A stretch of 25,467 nucleotides of DNA from Actinomycetes bacterium (GTDB lineage: Bacteria; Actinomycetota; Actinomycetes; Mycobacteriales; Mycobacteriaceae), in contig JAEXZY010000017.1 of NCBI GenBank assembly GCA_023404955.1, forward strand, positions 1-25,467. Reading direction: 5' to 3'. Position numbers and translations under genes: made by a program. Position 1 is the stretch's first letter. Every line of letters starts with the position of its first letter. Under the pieces are notes generated by a model that saw only the letters and a list, made by a program, of their open reading frames with translations, was not told where the DNA came from and ran no database searches. This document shows positions 1 through 8,954 of this stretch, in pieces.

Positions 1-2
1 GC

Positions 3-1226
3 CCGTTCCCGCAGCAGCCGGCACCCAGCCCTGCTCCCGCGCCGACCCCGGCACCGCCGGGGCCGACGACGTCACCCGCACCGGGTGCGCCCCCCACACC
101 GGGCGGTAGGAACGTGCCACTGGCGCAGCGCATCCAGGACGAGAAGCGGCTGCGGCAGAGCTCCGAGCAGGCCATTCAGATCCTCGCGCTGCAGTTCCAG
201 GCCACCCGCTGCGGCGAAGACGACGTGCTGGCCGGCAACGACGATCCGAACCTGCCGCTGGTGACCTGCTCGCAGGACGGCAAAGAGGTCTACCTGCTGG
301 ACAAGTCGATCATCAGCGGTGAGGGCATCGCGAACGCGACCTCCGGGCTCGATCAGCAGCGCGGCGAGTACGTCGTCGACGTCGAGTTCAAGAGCGACGC
401 CGCGAAGACGTGGGCCGACTTCACGGCCGCCAACGTGGGCACGCAGACCGCGTTCACGCTGGACTCGCAAGTGGTCAGCGCGCCTGTCATCAACGAGGCG
501 ATCCCCGGCGGGCGCACCCAGATCACCGGTCAGTTCACCGCCGACTCGGCACGCGAACTCGCCAACGTGCTGAAGTACGGCTCGCTGCCGCTGTCGTTCG
601 AGTCGTCGGAGGCCGAGACGGTGTCGGCGACGCTCGGTCTGTCGTCGCTGCGCGCGGGCCTGATCGCCGGCGCGGTGGGGCTGGTCGCCGTGCTGTTGTA
701 CTCGCTGCTCTACTACCGGGTGCTCGGCCTGCTGGTGGCGCTGTCCCTGGTGGCCTCGGGCGCGATGGTGTTCGCGATCCTGGTGCTGCTCGGGCGCTAC
801 ATCAACTACACACTCGACCTGGCAGGTATCGCGGGTCTGATCATCGGTATCGGCACCACAGCCGACTCGTTCGTGGTGTTCTTCGAACGCATCAAGGACG
901 AGATCCGCGAGGGCAGATCGTTCCGGTCGGCGGTGCCGCGAGGCTGGTCCCGTGCCCGCAAGACGATCATGTCCGGCAACGCGGTGACGTTCCTGGCCGC
1001 CGCGGTGCTGTACTTCCTCGCCGTCGGACAGGTGAAGGGCTTCGCGTTCACGCTGGGCCTGACCACCATCCTCGACGTGGTCGTCGTGTTCCTGGTGACG
1101 TGGCCGCTGCTGTACTTCGCGTCCAAGTCGCCGACCATGGCCAAGCCGTCGCTGAACGGGCTGGGAGCCGTTCAGCAGATCGCGCGCGAACGCCGAGCGG
1201 CCGCACACGCGGCGGGACGGGGATAA
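3..1226 (+). CDS. secD: SecD, protein translocase subunit (5' end missing)
   Basis: The frame is open from the left edge, so the N-terminus and first membrane helix lie outside the window; 407 residues are visible. They begin with a Pro/Ala-rich linker (about residues 1-35), followed by part of the periplasmic P1 domain and then a hydrophobic block of about five helices. That block contains GIAGLIIGIGTTADSFVVFF and ERIKDE, the conserved SecD/SecDF transmembrane signature. SecD and SecF form the SecDF complex, which uses the proton gradient to help the SecYEG/SecA channel release exported proteins on the outer face of the membrane. The stop is 3 nt before the secF start, so the two are co-transcribed and probably translationally coupled. 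The Pro-rich insert is, as far as I recall, usual in mycobacterial SecD. Identification is secure from the signature and the secF neighbour. Confidence 0.95.
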   Translation, partial: PFPQQPAPSPAPAPTPAPPGPTTSPAPGAPPTPGGRNVPLAQRIQDEKRLRQSSEQAIQILALQFQATRCGEDDVLAGNDDPNLPLVTCSQDGKEVYLLDKSIISGEGIANATSGLDQQRGEYVVDVEFKSDAAKTWADFTAANVGTQTAFTLDSQVVSAPVINEAIPGGRTQITGQFTADSARELANVLKYGSLPLSFESSEAETVSATLGLSSLRAGLIAGAVGLVAVLLYSLLYYRVLGLLVALSLVASGAMVFAILVLLGRYINYTLDLAGIAGLIIGIGTTADSFVVFFERIKDEIREGRSFRSAVPRGWSRARKTIMSGNAVTFLAAAVLYFLAVGQVKGFAFTLGLTTILDVVVVFLVTWPLLYFASKSPTMAKPSLNGLGAVQQIARERRAAAHAAGRG

Positions 1227-1229
1227 CGC

Positions 1230-2522
1230 ATGGCACGCAATTCACATCGACGCGACAGCGCGGTCGAGTCCACCGCGGTAGAGGCACCCGACCTAGAGTC
1301 CAGTGCCGCCGACGCGCCCAAGCACGGCTTCTTCGTCCGCCTCTACACCGGCACCGGCGCCTTCGAGGTCATCGGGCGCCGCAAGCTCTGGTACGCGGTC
1401 AGCGGCATCATCGTCGCCATTGCCGTCGGCGCAATCGTGTTGCGCGGCTTCACGTTCGGCATCGACTTCGAGGGCGGCACCAAGGTGTCGTTCCCCCGTG
1501 GCGACGGGCAGGCGACCACCGCGCAGGTCGAGACGGCGTTCAACAACGCGATCGGCAAGCCGCCGGAGTCGGTCGTCGTCGTCGGTAACGGGGCGTCGGC
1601 GACGTTCCAGATCCGGTCGGAGACGCTGAGCAACGACGAGACCGAGAAGCTGCGCGAGGCGCTGTTCGACCAGTTCCAGCCCAGGGGCGCTGACGGCCAG
1701 CCGTCGAAGCAGGTCATCAGCGACTCGGCGGTGTCGGAGACGTGGGGCGGTCAGATCACCCAGAAGGCGCTGCTGGCGCTCGTGGTGTTCCTGGTGCTGG
1801 CCGCCATCTACATCACCGTGCGCTACGAGCGGTACATGGCGATCGCTGCGCTACTGACGCTGGTCTTCGACCTCTTGGTCACCGCCGGGGTGTACGCACT
1901 GGTCGGTTTCGAGGTCACACCGGCCACCGTGATCGGGCTGTTGACCATCCTCGGCTTCTCGCTCTACGACACGGTCATCGTGTTCGACAAGGTCGAGGAG
2001 AACACCGAAGGCTTCGAGCACACCACCCGCCGAACGTTCGCCGAGCAGGCCAACCTCGCGGTCAACCAGACCTTCATGCGGTCGATCAACACCAGCCTGA
2101 TCTCGGTGCTGCCGATCATCGCGCTGATGGTCATCGCGGTGTGGCTGCTCGGTGTCGGAACGCTGATGGATCTGGCGCTGGTCCAGCTCGTCGGCGTGAT
2201 CGTGGGTACCTACTCCTCGATCTTCTTCGCCACGCCGCTGCTGGTCAGCCTCCGCGAGCGCACCGACCTGGTCAGCAAGCACACCCGCCGCGTACTCAAC
2301 CGCCGTAAGACCATCGCGGCCAAGGCGGGCAGCGGGGACGCTGATGTGGAGCAAGGGTTCGAGGACGACGCCGATGCGCCGGCGGTCGAGTCTGAGCCGG
2401 CAAAGGTCACCGCGCCGGCCGGACCGCCGCCGGACAAGCCCGCGCCGGGGGCCCGGCCCATCCGGCCGACGTCGAGCCGGACGGGCCGGCCGTCGGGTAA
2501 GCGAAGCACCGGAAAGCGCTAG
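1230..2522 (+). CDS. secF: SecF, protein translocase subunit
   Basis: This 430-residue protein is the partner of SecD in the proton-driven export accessory complex. A first membrane helix (about residues 53-71) is followed directly by GIDFEGGT (77-84), a SecF hallmark. A periplasmic domain follows, then five more helices in the C-terminal half, including the segment GLLTILGFSLYDTVIVFDKV that matches the SecD/SecF family motif. The N-terminus has a hydrophilic extension of about 50 residues. The last 80 or so residues are Pro-, Ala- and Arg-rich and probably disordered in the cytoplasm; such a tail is common in actinobacterial SecF. The ATG lies 3 nt after the secD stop. The next gene follows after 15 nt, consistent with one operon. 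Confidence 0.95.
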   Translation: MARNSHRRDSAVESTAVEAPDLESSAADAPKHGFFVRLYTGTGAFEVIGRRKLWYAVSGIIVAIAVGAIVLRGFTFGIDFEGGTKVSFPRGDGQATTAQVETAFNNAIGKPPESVVVVGNGASATFQIRSETLSNDETEKLREALFDQFQPRGADGQPSKQVISDSAVSETWGGQITQKALLALVVFLVLAAIYITVRYERYMAIAALLTLVFDLLVTAGVYALVGFEVTPATVIGLLTILGFSLYDTVIVFDKVEENTEGFEHTTRRTFAEQANLAVNQTFMRSINTSLISVLPIIALMVIAVWLLGVGTLMDLALVQLVGVIVGTYSSIFFATPLLVSLRERTDLVSKHTRRVLNRRKTIAAKAGSGDADVEQGFEDDADAPAVESEPAKVTAPAGPPPDKPAPGARPIRPTSSRTGRPSGKRSTGKR

Positions 2523-2537
2523 GGAGCGGTAGGTCCG

Positions 2538-4208
2538 ATGGCCCACCGCATCCGTGCGTGGCGTGTCAGTGTCACGTCGGCTGTCGCCGCCGTGCTGTCC
2601 GTGGTCGGTGTGCTCGGTTTGTCGTCGTGTTCGTCGGATGCCGCCGACGCGATCGACTACGCGATCGACGGCACGCTCTCGACGTACAACACCAACACCG
2701 TCACCGGCGCCGCATCCGGCGGTCCGCAAGCCTTCGCCCGGGTGCTGACAGGCTTCAACTACCACGGACCCGACGGTCAGATCGTCGGCGACCACGACTT
2801 CGGCACCATCGCGGTCGTGGGTCGCAGCCCGCTGGTGCTCGACTACGAGATCAAGCCCGCGGCCGTCTACTCCGACGGCAAGCCGATCACGTGCGACGAC
2901 ATGGTGCTGGCATGGGCGGCGCAATCCGGCCGATTCCCGACCTTCGACGCGGCCAGCCGGGCCGGCTACACCGACATCGCGACCATCGACTGCATCCCGG
3001 GCCAGAAGAAGGCCCGCGTCAGTTTCGCCCAGGACCGCGGGTTCACCGATTACGGGCAGCTGTTCGCGGCCACCGCGCTGATGCCCTCGCACGTCATCTC
3101 CGACGAGCTGGGGCTCGGCGACGGCGGGGTGACCAAGGCCCTGCTGGGCAATGACGGGCCGGCGGTCGAGCGGATCGCCCAGGCGTGGAACACCACCTGG
3201 AACCTTGCTCCTGATCTGGACCTCAAGCGCTTCCCGTCGTCGGGCCCGTACCGCATCGACGCCGTCACAGGTGACGGCGCGGTGGTGCTGGTGGCCAACG
3301 ACAAGTGGTGGGGCACCAAGCCCGTCACCGCCAAGATCACCGTGTGGCCGCGCCGCTCGGATCTGCAGGACCGCGTCAACGAGGGCGCCTACGACGTCGT
3401 CGACATCGCGGCCGGGTCGGCGGGCACGCTGAACCTGCCCGATGACTACACCCGGGCGGACTCGGCATCGGCGGGCGTGCAGCAGCTGATCTTCGCCCCG
3501 CAGGGTCCGCTGGCGCCGGTGCCTGCGCGCCGCGCCGTCGCGCTGTGCACGCCGCGCGATGTCATCGCGCGCAACGCCACGGTGGCGCCGGCCAACTCGC
3601 GGCTCAACGCCGCGGCCGAGGACGCCTACTCCGGCGCCGAAGCCACCCCGCAGGTCAACGAGTTCGCGGTGAGCAATCCGGCCGCGGCACGGGCAACGCT
3701 GAACAACCAGCCGCTGACCGTGCGGATCGGGTACCAGTCGCCCAACGCCCGACTCGCTGCTGCAGTCGGGGCGATGGCCAAGGCCTGCGCGCCCGCGGGC
3801 ATCACGGTGCAGGACGCTGCGGGCGACAATGTGGGCCCACAGTCGTTGCGCGACAACACCATCGACGTGCTGATCGCGAGCACCGGCGGTGCGACGGGTA
3901 GCGGTTCGACGGGCTCGTCGGCGATGGACGCGTACACCCTGCACAGTGGTGACGGCAACAACCTGCCGCGCTATGCCAACGAGCGCATCGACGGCATCAT
4001 CTCGACGTTGGCGGTGACCTCGGACCCCAAGGAGATCGCCCGGCTGCTCGCCGAGGCGGGCCCGATCCTGTGGGGCGACATGCCCACGCTGCCGCTGTAC
4101 CGTCAGCAACGCACCCTGCTCGCGTCGACGAAGATGTACGCGGTGAGCGCCAATCCGACGCGCTGGGGCGCGGGATGGAACATGGACCGATGGAAGCTGA
4201 GCCAGTGA
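2538..4208 (+). CDS. Family 5 ABC transporter solute-binding lipoprotein (Rv2585c-like)
   Basis: The 556-residue protein starts with a lipoprotein signal peptide: basic residues, a hydrophobic stretch and the lipobox LSSC with the lipidated cysteine at position 31. The mature part resembles DppA/OppA-type periplasmic binding proteins, which capture oligopeptides or similar ligands at the outer face of the membrane. The family-typical phrases (VLTGFNYHGPDGQIV near the N-terminus, SSGPYRIDAV in the middle, GDMPTLPLYRQ near the end) support this. No permease or ATPase genes are adjacent, so it either works with a transporter encoded elsewhere or has another envelope role. Its position between secF and apt is the same as Rv2585c in M. 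tuberculosis. The ligand cannot be told from the sequence. The stop overlaps the preferred apt start (GTGA). Confidence 0.88.
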   Translation: MAHRIRAWRVSVTSAVAAVLSVVGVLGLSSCSSDAADAIDYAIDGTLSTYNTNTVTGAASGGPQAFARVLTGFNYHGPDGQIVGDHDFGTIAVVGRSPLVLDYEIKPAAVYSDGKPITCDDMVLAWAAQSGRFPTFDAASRAGYTDIATIDCIPGQKKARVSFAQDRGFTDYGQLFAATALMPSHVISDELGLGDGGVTKALLGNDGPAVERIAQAWNTTWNLAPDLDLKRFPSSGPYRIDAVTGDGAVVLVANDKWWGTKPVTAKITVWPRRSDLQDRVNEGAYDVVDIAAGSAGTLNLPDDYTRADSASAGVQQLIFAPQGPLAPVPARRAVALCTPRDVIARNATVAPANSRLNAAAEDAYSGAEATPQVNEFAVSNPAAARATLNNQPLTVRIGYQSPNARLAAAVGAMAKACAPAGITVQDAAGDNVGPQSLRDNTIDVLIASTGGATGSGSTGSSAMDAYTLHSGDGNNLPRYANERIDGIISTLAVTSDPKEIARLLAEAGPILWGDMPTLPLYRQQRTLLASTKMYAVSANPTRWGAGWNMDRWKLSQ

Positions 4209-4738
4209 ACCAGACGCGCGACGTCGGCCAGGTGATCTCCTCGCTGCTGCGCGAGGTGCCCGACTTCCCTGAGCCAGGGGTGCTGTTCAAGGATCTGACG
4301 CCGGTACTGGCCGATGCCCGGGGTCTGGCCGAGGTCAGCGCGGCGATGGCCGACATCGCCCGCGGAGCCGATCTGGTGGCCGGGGTCGATGCACGCGGCT
4401 TCCTGCTCGGCGGTGCCGTGGCGATCTCGCTCGGCATCGGTGTGCTGGCCGTCCGCAAGGGCGGCAAGCTGCCGCCGCCGGTGATCAGCGAGACCTACAC
4501 GCTCGAGTACGGCACCGCCACGCTCGAGGTGCCGGCCGACGGTGTCGAGCTGGCCGGCCGCAACATCGTGGTGATCGACGACGTGCTGGCCACCGGGGGA
4601 ACACTGGCGGCCACGCATCAGTTACTCACCGCAGCGGGGGCGAACGTCAGCGGCGCGATCGTGATGCTCGAACTCGCCGCGCTGGGCGGCCGGTCCGTCC
4701 TGGAGCCGTTGCCGGTCACGGCCCTGCACATCGTGTGA
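4205..4738 (+). CDS. apt: Adenine phosphoribosyltransferase
   Basis: The enzyme converts adenine and PRPP to AMP and pyrophosphate (purine salvage, cytoplasmic). Family features visible are the N-terminal VPDFPEPGVLFKDLTPVLAD, the substrate loop region AVRKGGKLP, and the PRPP-binding motif VVIDDVLATGGT in the C-terminal half. I chose the GTG at 4205. It overlaps the upstream stop as GTGA, has GGAAG 8 nt upstream, and gives 177 residues, close to the usual length of about 170-180. The frame stays open upstream to 4070, and an ATG at 4190 is a second option with a poorer ribosome-binding site; residues before 4205 look like shadow translation of the lipoprotein gene. Co-location with relA links purine salvage and (p)ppGpp metabolism, an arrangement also seen in other actinobacteria. 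Confidence 0.93.
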   Translation: MNQTRDVGQVISSLLREVPDFPEPGVLFKDLTPVLADARGLAEVSAAMADIARGADLVAGVDARGFLLGGAVAISLGIGVLAVRKGGKLPPPVISETYTLEYGTATLEVPADGVELAGRNIVVIDDVLATGGTLAATHQLLTAAGANVSGAIVMLELAALGGRSVLEPLPVTALHIV

Positions 4739-4742
4739 CCGG

Positions 4743-4748
4743 ATATCC
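4743..4748 (+). promoter_or_regulatory. Possible -10 element for relA
   Basis: TATCCT fits the mycobacterial -10 pattern TANNNT and lies in the 40-nt gap between apt and relA. It would place a transcription start about 25 nt before the relA ATG at 4779. No convincing -35 element is present, so an internal relA promoter is only a suggestion; relA may simply be read through from apt. Confidence 0.25.
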
Positions 4749-4778
4749 TGCGAACAGCAGCCGTCAGCGGAGGTGAGC

Positions 4779-7154
4779 ATGGCCAACGAGATCCAGGCAG
4801 ATCCGCGCGCGAACCAGGCTGTGCAGACCCCGCCGGCGCCGGCCGGGCCGGAGACCCAGCCGATGGAGCTGCCCCGGCCCGAAGCCGCCAAGGCGACCAG
4901 TGCCTCGCGCCGAGTCCGGGCGCGCCTCGCCCGCCGGATGACCTCCCAGCGCAGCACCGTCAACCCGGTGCTCGAGCCGCTGGTCGCGGTGCACCGGGAG
5001 ATCTACCCCAAAGCTGACCTGACCCTTCTGCAGAAGGCCTACGAGGTCGCCGAAGAGCGGCACGCCGACCAGCTGCGCAAGTCCGGCGACCCCTACATCA
5101 CCCACCCGCTCGCGGTGGCCAACATCCTGGCCGAGCTCGGCATGGACACCACCACGCTGATCGCGGCGCTGCTGCACGACACCGTGGAAGACACTGGGTA
5201 CACGCTGGAGGCGCTGACCCAGGAGTTCGGCACCGAGGTGGGCCATCTGGTCGACGGCGTGACCAAGCTCGACAAAGTGGCGCTGGGCACCGCGGCCGAG
5301 GGCGAGACCATCCGCAAGATGATCATCGCGATGGCCCGCGATCCGCGCGTGCTGGTGATCAAGGTCGCCGACCGGCTGCACAACATGCGCACGATGCGGT
5401 TCCTGCCGCCTGAAAAGCAGGCGCGCAAAGCCCGTGAGACGCTGGAAGTCATTGCGCCCCTCGCTCATCGGCTGGGTATGGCGACGGTCAAGTGGGAGCT
5501 CGAGGATCTGTCGTTCGCGATCCTGCACCCCAAGAAGTACGAGGAGATCGTGCGGCTGGTCGCCGACCGGGCACCGTCGCGCGACACCTATCTGGCCAAG
5601 GTCCGCGCCGAGATCACGGCCACGCTGAACGCGTCGAAGATCAACGCCGTCGTCGAGGGCAGGCCCAAGCACTACTGGTCGATCTACCAGAAGATGATCG
5701 TCAAGGGCCGCGACTTCGACGACATCCACGATCTTGTCGGGGTCCGGATTCTGTGCGACGAGGTGCGCGACTGCTACGCCGCCGTCGGCGTGGTGCACTC
5801 GCTGTGGCAGCCGATCGCCGGCCGGTTCAAGGACTACATCGCCCAGCCCCGTTTCGGGGTGTACCAGTCGCTGCACACCACCGTCGTGGGGCCGGAGGGC
5901 AAGCCGCTGGAGGTGCAGATCCGCACCACGGACATGCACAAGACCGCCGAGTACGGCATCGCGGCGCACTGGCGCTACAAAGAGGCCAAGGGGCGCAACG
6001 GAGTTCCGCAGAGCCATACCGCCACCGAGATCGACGACATGGCCTGGATGCGGCAGCTGCTCGACTGGCAGCGGGAAGCGGCCGACCCCGGCGAGTTCCT
6101 CGAGTCGCTGCGGTACGACCTCGCGGTCCAGGAGATCTTCGTGTTCACCCCGAAGGGCGACGTCATCACGCTGCCCACCGGGTCCACGCCCGTCGACTTC
6201 GCCTACGCGGTGCACACCGAGGTCGGGCACCGCTGCATCGGCGCGCGGGTGAACGGCCGCCTCGTCGCGCTCGAGCGCAAGCTCGAAAACGGGGAAGTCG
6301 TCGAGGTGTTCACCTCGAAGGCCGCCAACGCGGGCCCGTCCCGGGACTGGCAGACGTTCGTGGTGTCGCCGCGGGCGAAGGCCAAGATCCGGCAGTGGTT
6401 CGCCAAGGAACGTCGCGAAGAGGCGCTGGAATCGGGCAAGGACGCGATCGCACGTGAAGTGCGCCGCGGTGGACTTCCGTTGCAGCGCTTGATGAATGCC
6501 GAGACGATGGCGGCCCTGGCGCGCGAGCTGCGCTACCTCGACGTGTCCGCGCTCTACACCGCGGTCGGCGAGGGCCACGTGTCGGCACGCCACGTCGTGC
6601 AACGACTGGTCGCCCAGATCGGCGGCGACGACGAGGCGGCCGACGAGCTGGCCGAGCGCTCGACCCCGGCGACCATGCCGGTGCGCCAGCGCACCAGCGA
6701 CGACGTCGGCGTCTCGGTCCCCGGTGCGCCCGGGGTGCTGACCAAGCTGGCCAAGTGCTGCACGCCCGTGCCCGGGGACGTGATCATGGGCTTCGTCACC
6801 CGCGGTGGTGGTGTCAGTGTGCATCGCACCGATTGCACGAACGCGGCGTCGCTGGAGAAGCAGTCCGAGCGCATCATCGACGTGCAGTGGGCGCCGTCGC
6901 CGTCGTCGGTGTTCCTGGTCGCGATCCAGGTCGAGGCGCTGGACCGGCACCGGCTGCTCTCCGACGTCACGCGGGTGCTCGCCGACGAGAAGGTGAACAT
7001 CCTGTCGGCGTCGGTGACGACGTCGAACGACCGGGTGGCGATCAGCCGGTTCACCTTCGAGATGGGCGATCCCAAGCATCTGGGCCATGTGCTGAACGTG
7101 GTGCGCAACGTGGAGGGCGTCTACGACGTCTACCGCGTCACCTCCGCGGCCTAG
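4779..7154 (+). CDS. relA: Bifunctional (p)ppGpp synthetase/hydrolase (Rel)
   Basis: This full-length 791-residue long RSH enzyme makes and breaks the stringent-response alarmone. The N-terminal HD hydrolase domain carries HDTVED (133-138). The synthetase domain has RFKD (349-352), YQSLHT (362-367) and EVQIRT; the basic RFKD form is the one associated with bifunctional rather than synthesis-only enzymes. A TGS domain (about 452-512), a Cys-containing regulatory segment with KCCTPVPGD (CC at 660-661) and a C-terminal ACT domain (about 712-788) follow, so ribosome-dependent control is intact. An in-frame GTG at 4773 would add two residues, but the ribosome-binding sequence GGAGG (4769-4773) overlaps that codon and sits 5 nt before the ATG at 4779, so ATG is preferred. 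It is the last gene of the secD-apt cluster and converges on ppiB. Confidence 0.96.
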   Translation: MANEIQADPRANQAVQTPPAPAGPETQPMELPRPEAAKATSASRRVRARLARRMTSQRSTVNPVLEPLVAVHREIYPKADLTLLQKAYEVAEERHADQLRKSGDPYITHPLAVANILAELGMDTTTLIAALLHDTVEDTGYTLEALTQEFGTEVGHLVDGVTKLDKVALGTAAEGETIRKMIIAMARDPRVLVIKVADRLHNMRTMRFLPPEKQARKARETLEVIAPLAHRLGMATVKWELEDLSFAILHPKKYEEIVRLVADRAPSRDTYLAKVRAEITATLNASKINAVVEGRPKHYWSIYQKMIVKGRDFDDIHDLVGVRILCDEVRDCYAAVGVVHSLWQPIAGRFKDYIAQPRFGVYQSLHTTVVGPEGKPLEVQIRTTDMHKTAEYGIAAHWRYKEAKGRNGVPQSHTATEIDDMAWMRQLLDWQREAADPGEFLESLRYDLAVQEIFVFTPKGDVITLPTGSTPVDFAYAVHTEVGHRCIGARVNGRLVALERKLENGEVVEVFTSKAANAGPSRDWQTFVVSPRAKAKIRQWFAKERREEALESGKDAIAREVRRGGLPLQRLMNAETMAALARELRYLDVSALYTAVGEGHVSARHVVQRLVAQIGGDDEAADELAERSTPATMPVRQRTSDDVGVSVPGAPGVLTKLAKCCTPVPGDVIMGFVTRGGGVSVHRTDCTNAASLEKQSERIIDVQWAPSPSSVFLVAIQVEALDRHRLLSDVTRVLADEKVNILSASVTTSNDRVAISRFTFEMGDPKHLGHVLNVVRNVEGVYDVYRVTSAA

Positions 7155-7189
7155 ATTTTTCCCGCGTGGGGCCCCCACGAAGTAGGGGA

Positions 7190-7240
7190 CAGACGCGAAC
7201 TCGAGCGCGCCTTCGGCGTGTCCGCTCGAGTTCGCGTCTG
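7190..7240. terminator. Long perfect inverted repeat between convergent genes, likely bidirectional terminator
   Basis: The arms 7190-7207 and 7223-7240 are exact 18-nt reverse complements (left arm CAGACGCGAACTCGAGCG). They are separated by 15 nt that can form a small inner CGCC-TTC-GGCG stem. The element starts 35 nt after the relA stop and lies 10 nt beyond the ppiB stop, the only space between these convergent genes. There is no U-tract after either arm, so it is not a classical intrinsic terminator, but mycobacterial terminators often lack one. It could instead be a dispersed repeat. Confidence 0.55.
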
Positions 7241-7250
7241 GTCGCCAGGC

Positions 7251-8147
<897 letters not shown>

Positions 8148-8276
8148 GGGCCGATCCTCCTCGGGGTCGATCGAGTCGGCACCGAGTGTGCCAGGGCTGG
8201 CTGAGACGTTGCTTGTGGCCCCGCCTGTGACCCCTCGTGAACTGCGCGGCGAGCTCGGCATGGGAAGCTTGACGGC

Positions 8277-8954
8277 GTGTTGATCACCGGATTTCCCGCC
8301 GGGGTGCTGGCGTGCAACTGCTACGTGCTGGCTCCCAAGCAGGGCGCCGACGCGATCGTCGTCGACCCCGGCCAGCGTGCGATGGGGCCGTTGCGGCGCA
8401 TCCTCGACGAGAACCGGCTCACCCCGGCAGCGGTGCTGCTCACCCACGGCCACATCGACCACATGTGGTCGGCGCAGAAGGTCGCCGACACCTACGGCTG
8501 CCCCACCTACATCCACCCGGCCGATCGGTACATGCTGAAAGACCCGGTGAAGGCCCTGGGACGGGGCTTCGCCATCGGGCTCGCATCACTGGCGGCCGGG
8601 GCGTGGTTCCGGGAGCCACGCCAGGTCGTCGAACTCGACCGCGACGGTGACAAACTCGACCTCGGCGGCATCACCGTGGCCGTCGACCACACCCCGGGGC
8701 ACACCCAGGGCTCGGTCGTCTTCCGCGTGGAGGAGGGACCCGACCAGCTCGCCTTCACCGGCGACACCCTGTTCAAGCAGTCGGTGGGCCGCACCGATCT
8801 GCCCGGGGGCAGCGGCCGTGATCTGCTGACCTCGATCGTGACAAAACTGTTGGTGCTCGACGACGACACGCTGCTGCTGCCCGGGCACGGCGAACGCAGC
8901 ACCATCGGCGCCGAACGCCGCACCAACCCGTTCCTCGAAGGTTTGACGACGTGA
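8277..8954 (+). CDS. Metallo-beta-lactamase fold hydrolase, glyoxalase II-like (Rv2581c-like)
   Basis: The 225-residue protein has the full set of metal ligands of the metallo-beta-lactamase superfamily: THGHIDH (56-62), PGHT with His142, TGDTLF with Asp163, and PGHG with His204. This is the pattern of hydroxyacylglutathione hydrolase-like enzymes. Mycobacteria lack glutathione, so the true substrate is more likely another thioester (possibly mycothiol-linked); that is inference. The GTG at 8277 gives the N-terminus MLITGFPAG; GGAAG lies about 10 nt upstream. A TTG at 8280 is a weaker alternative start. The stop overlaps the hisS start by 4 nt (GTGA), so the two are coupled. The 129-nt space shared with divergent ppiB (8148-8276) showed no clear promoter element to me. 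Confidence 0.9.
   Translation: MLITGFPAGVLACNCYVLAPKQGADAIVVDPGQRAMGPLRRILDENRLTPAAVLLTHGHIDHMWSAQKVADTYGCPTYIHPADRYMLKDPVKALGRGFAIGLASLAAGAWFREPRQVVELDRDGDKLDLGGITVAVDHTPGHTQGSVVFRVEEGPDQLAFTGDTLFKQSVGRTDLPGGSGRDLLTSIVTKLLVLDDDTLLLPGHGERSTIGAERRTNPFLEGLTT

Noticed and set aside
1851..4109. A 752-codon open frame on the minus strand opposite secF and the lipoprotein gene
   Set aside because: It spans two well-supported genes and has no recognisable domain; long antisense frames are expected at this GC content.
4764..7178. An 804-codon open frame on the minus strand opposite relA
   Set aside because: It mirrors relA in full, its composition (Arg, His, Gly, Asp) is that of antisense reading of GC-rich DNA, and relA is unmistakable on the other strand.
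7165..7179. CGTGGGGCCCCCACG palindrome near the T-run after relA
   Set aside because: The run of T lies before, not after, the palindrome on the plus strand, and the loop would be too small for a full stem, so it is not a classical terminator; the larger repeat at 7190-7240 is the better candidate.
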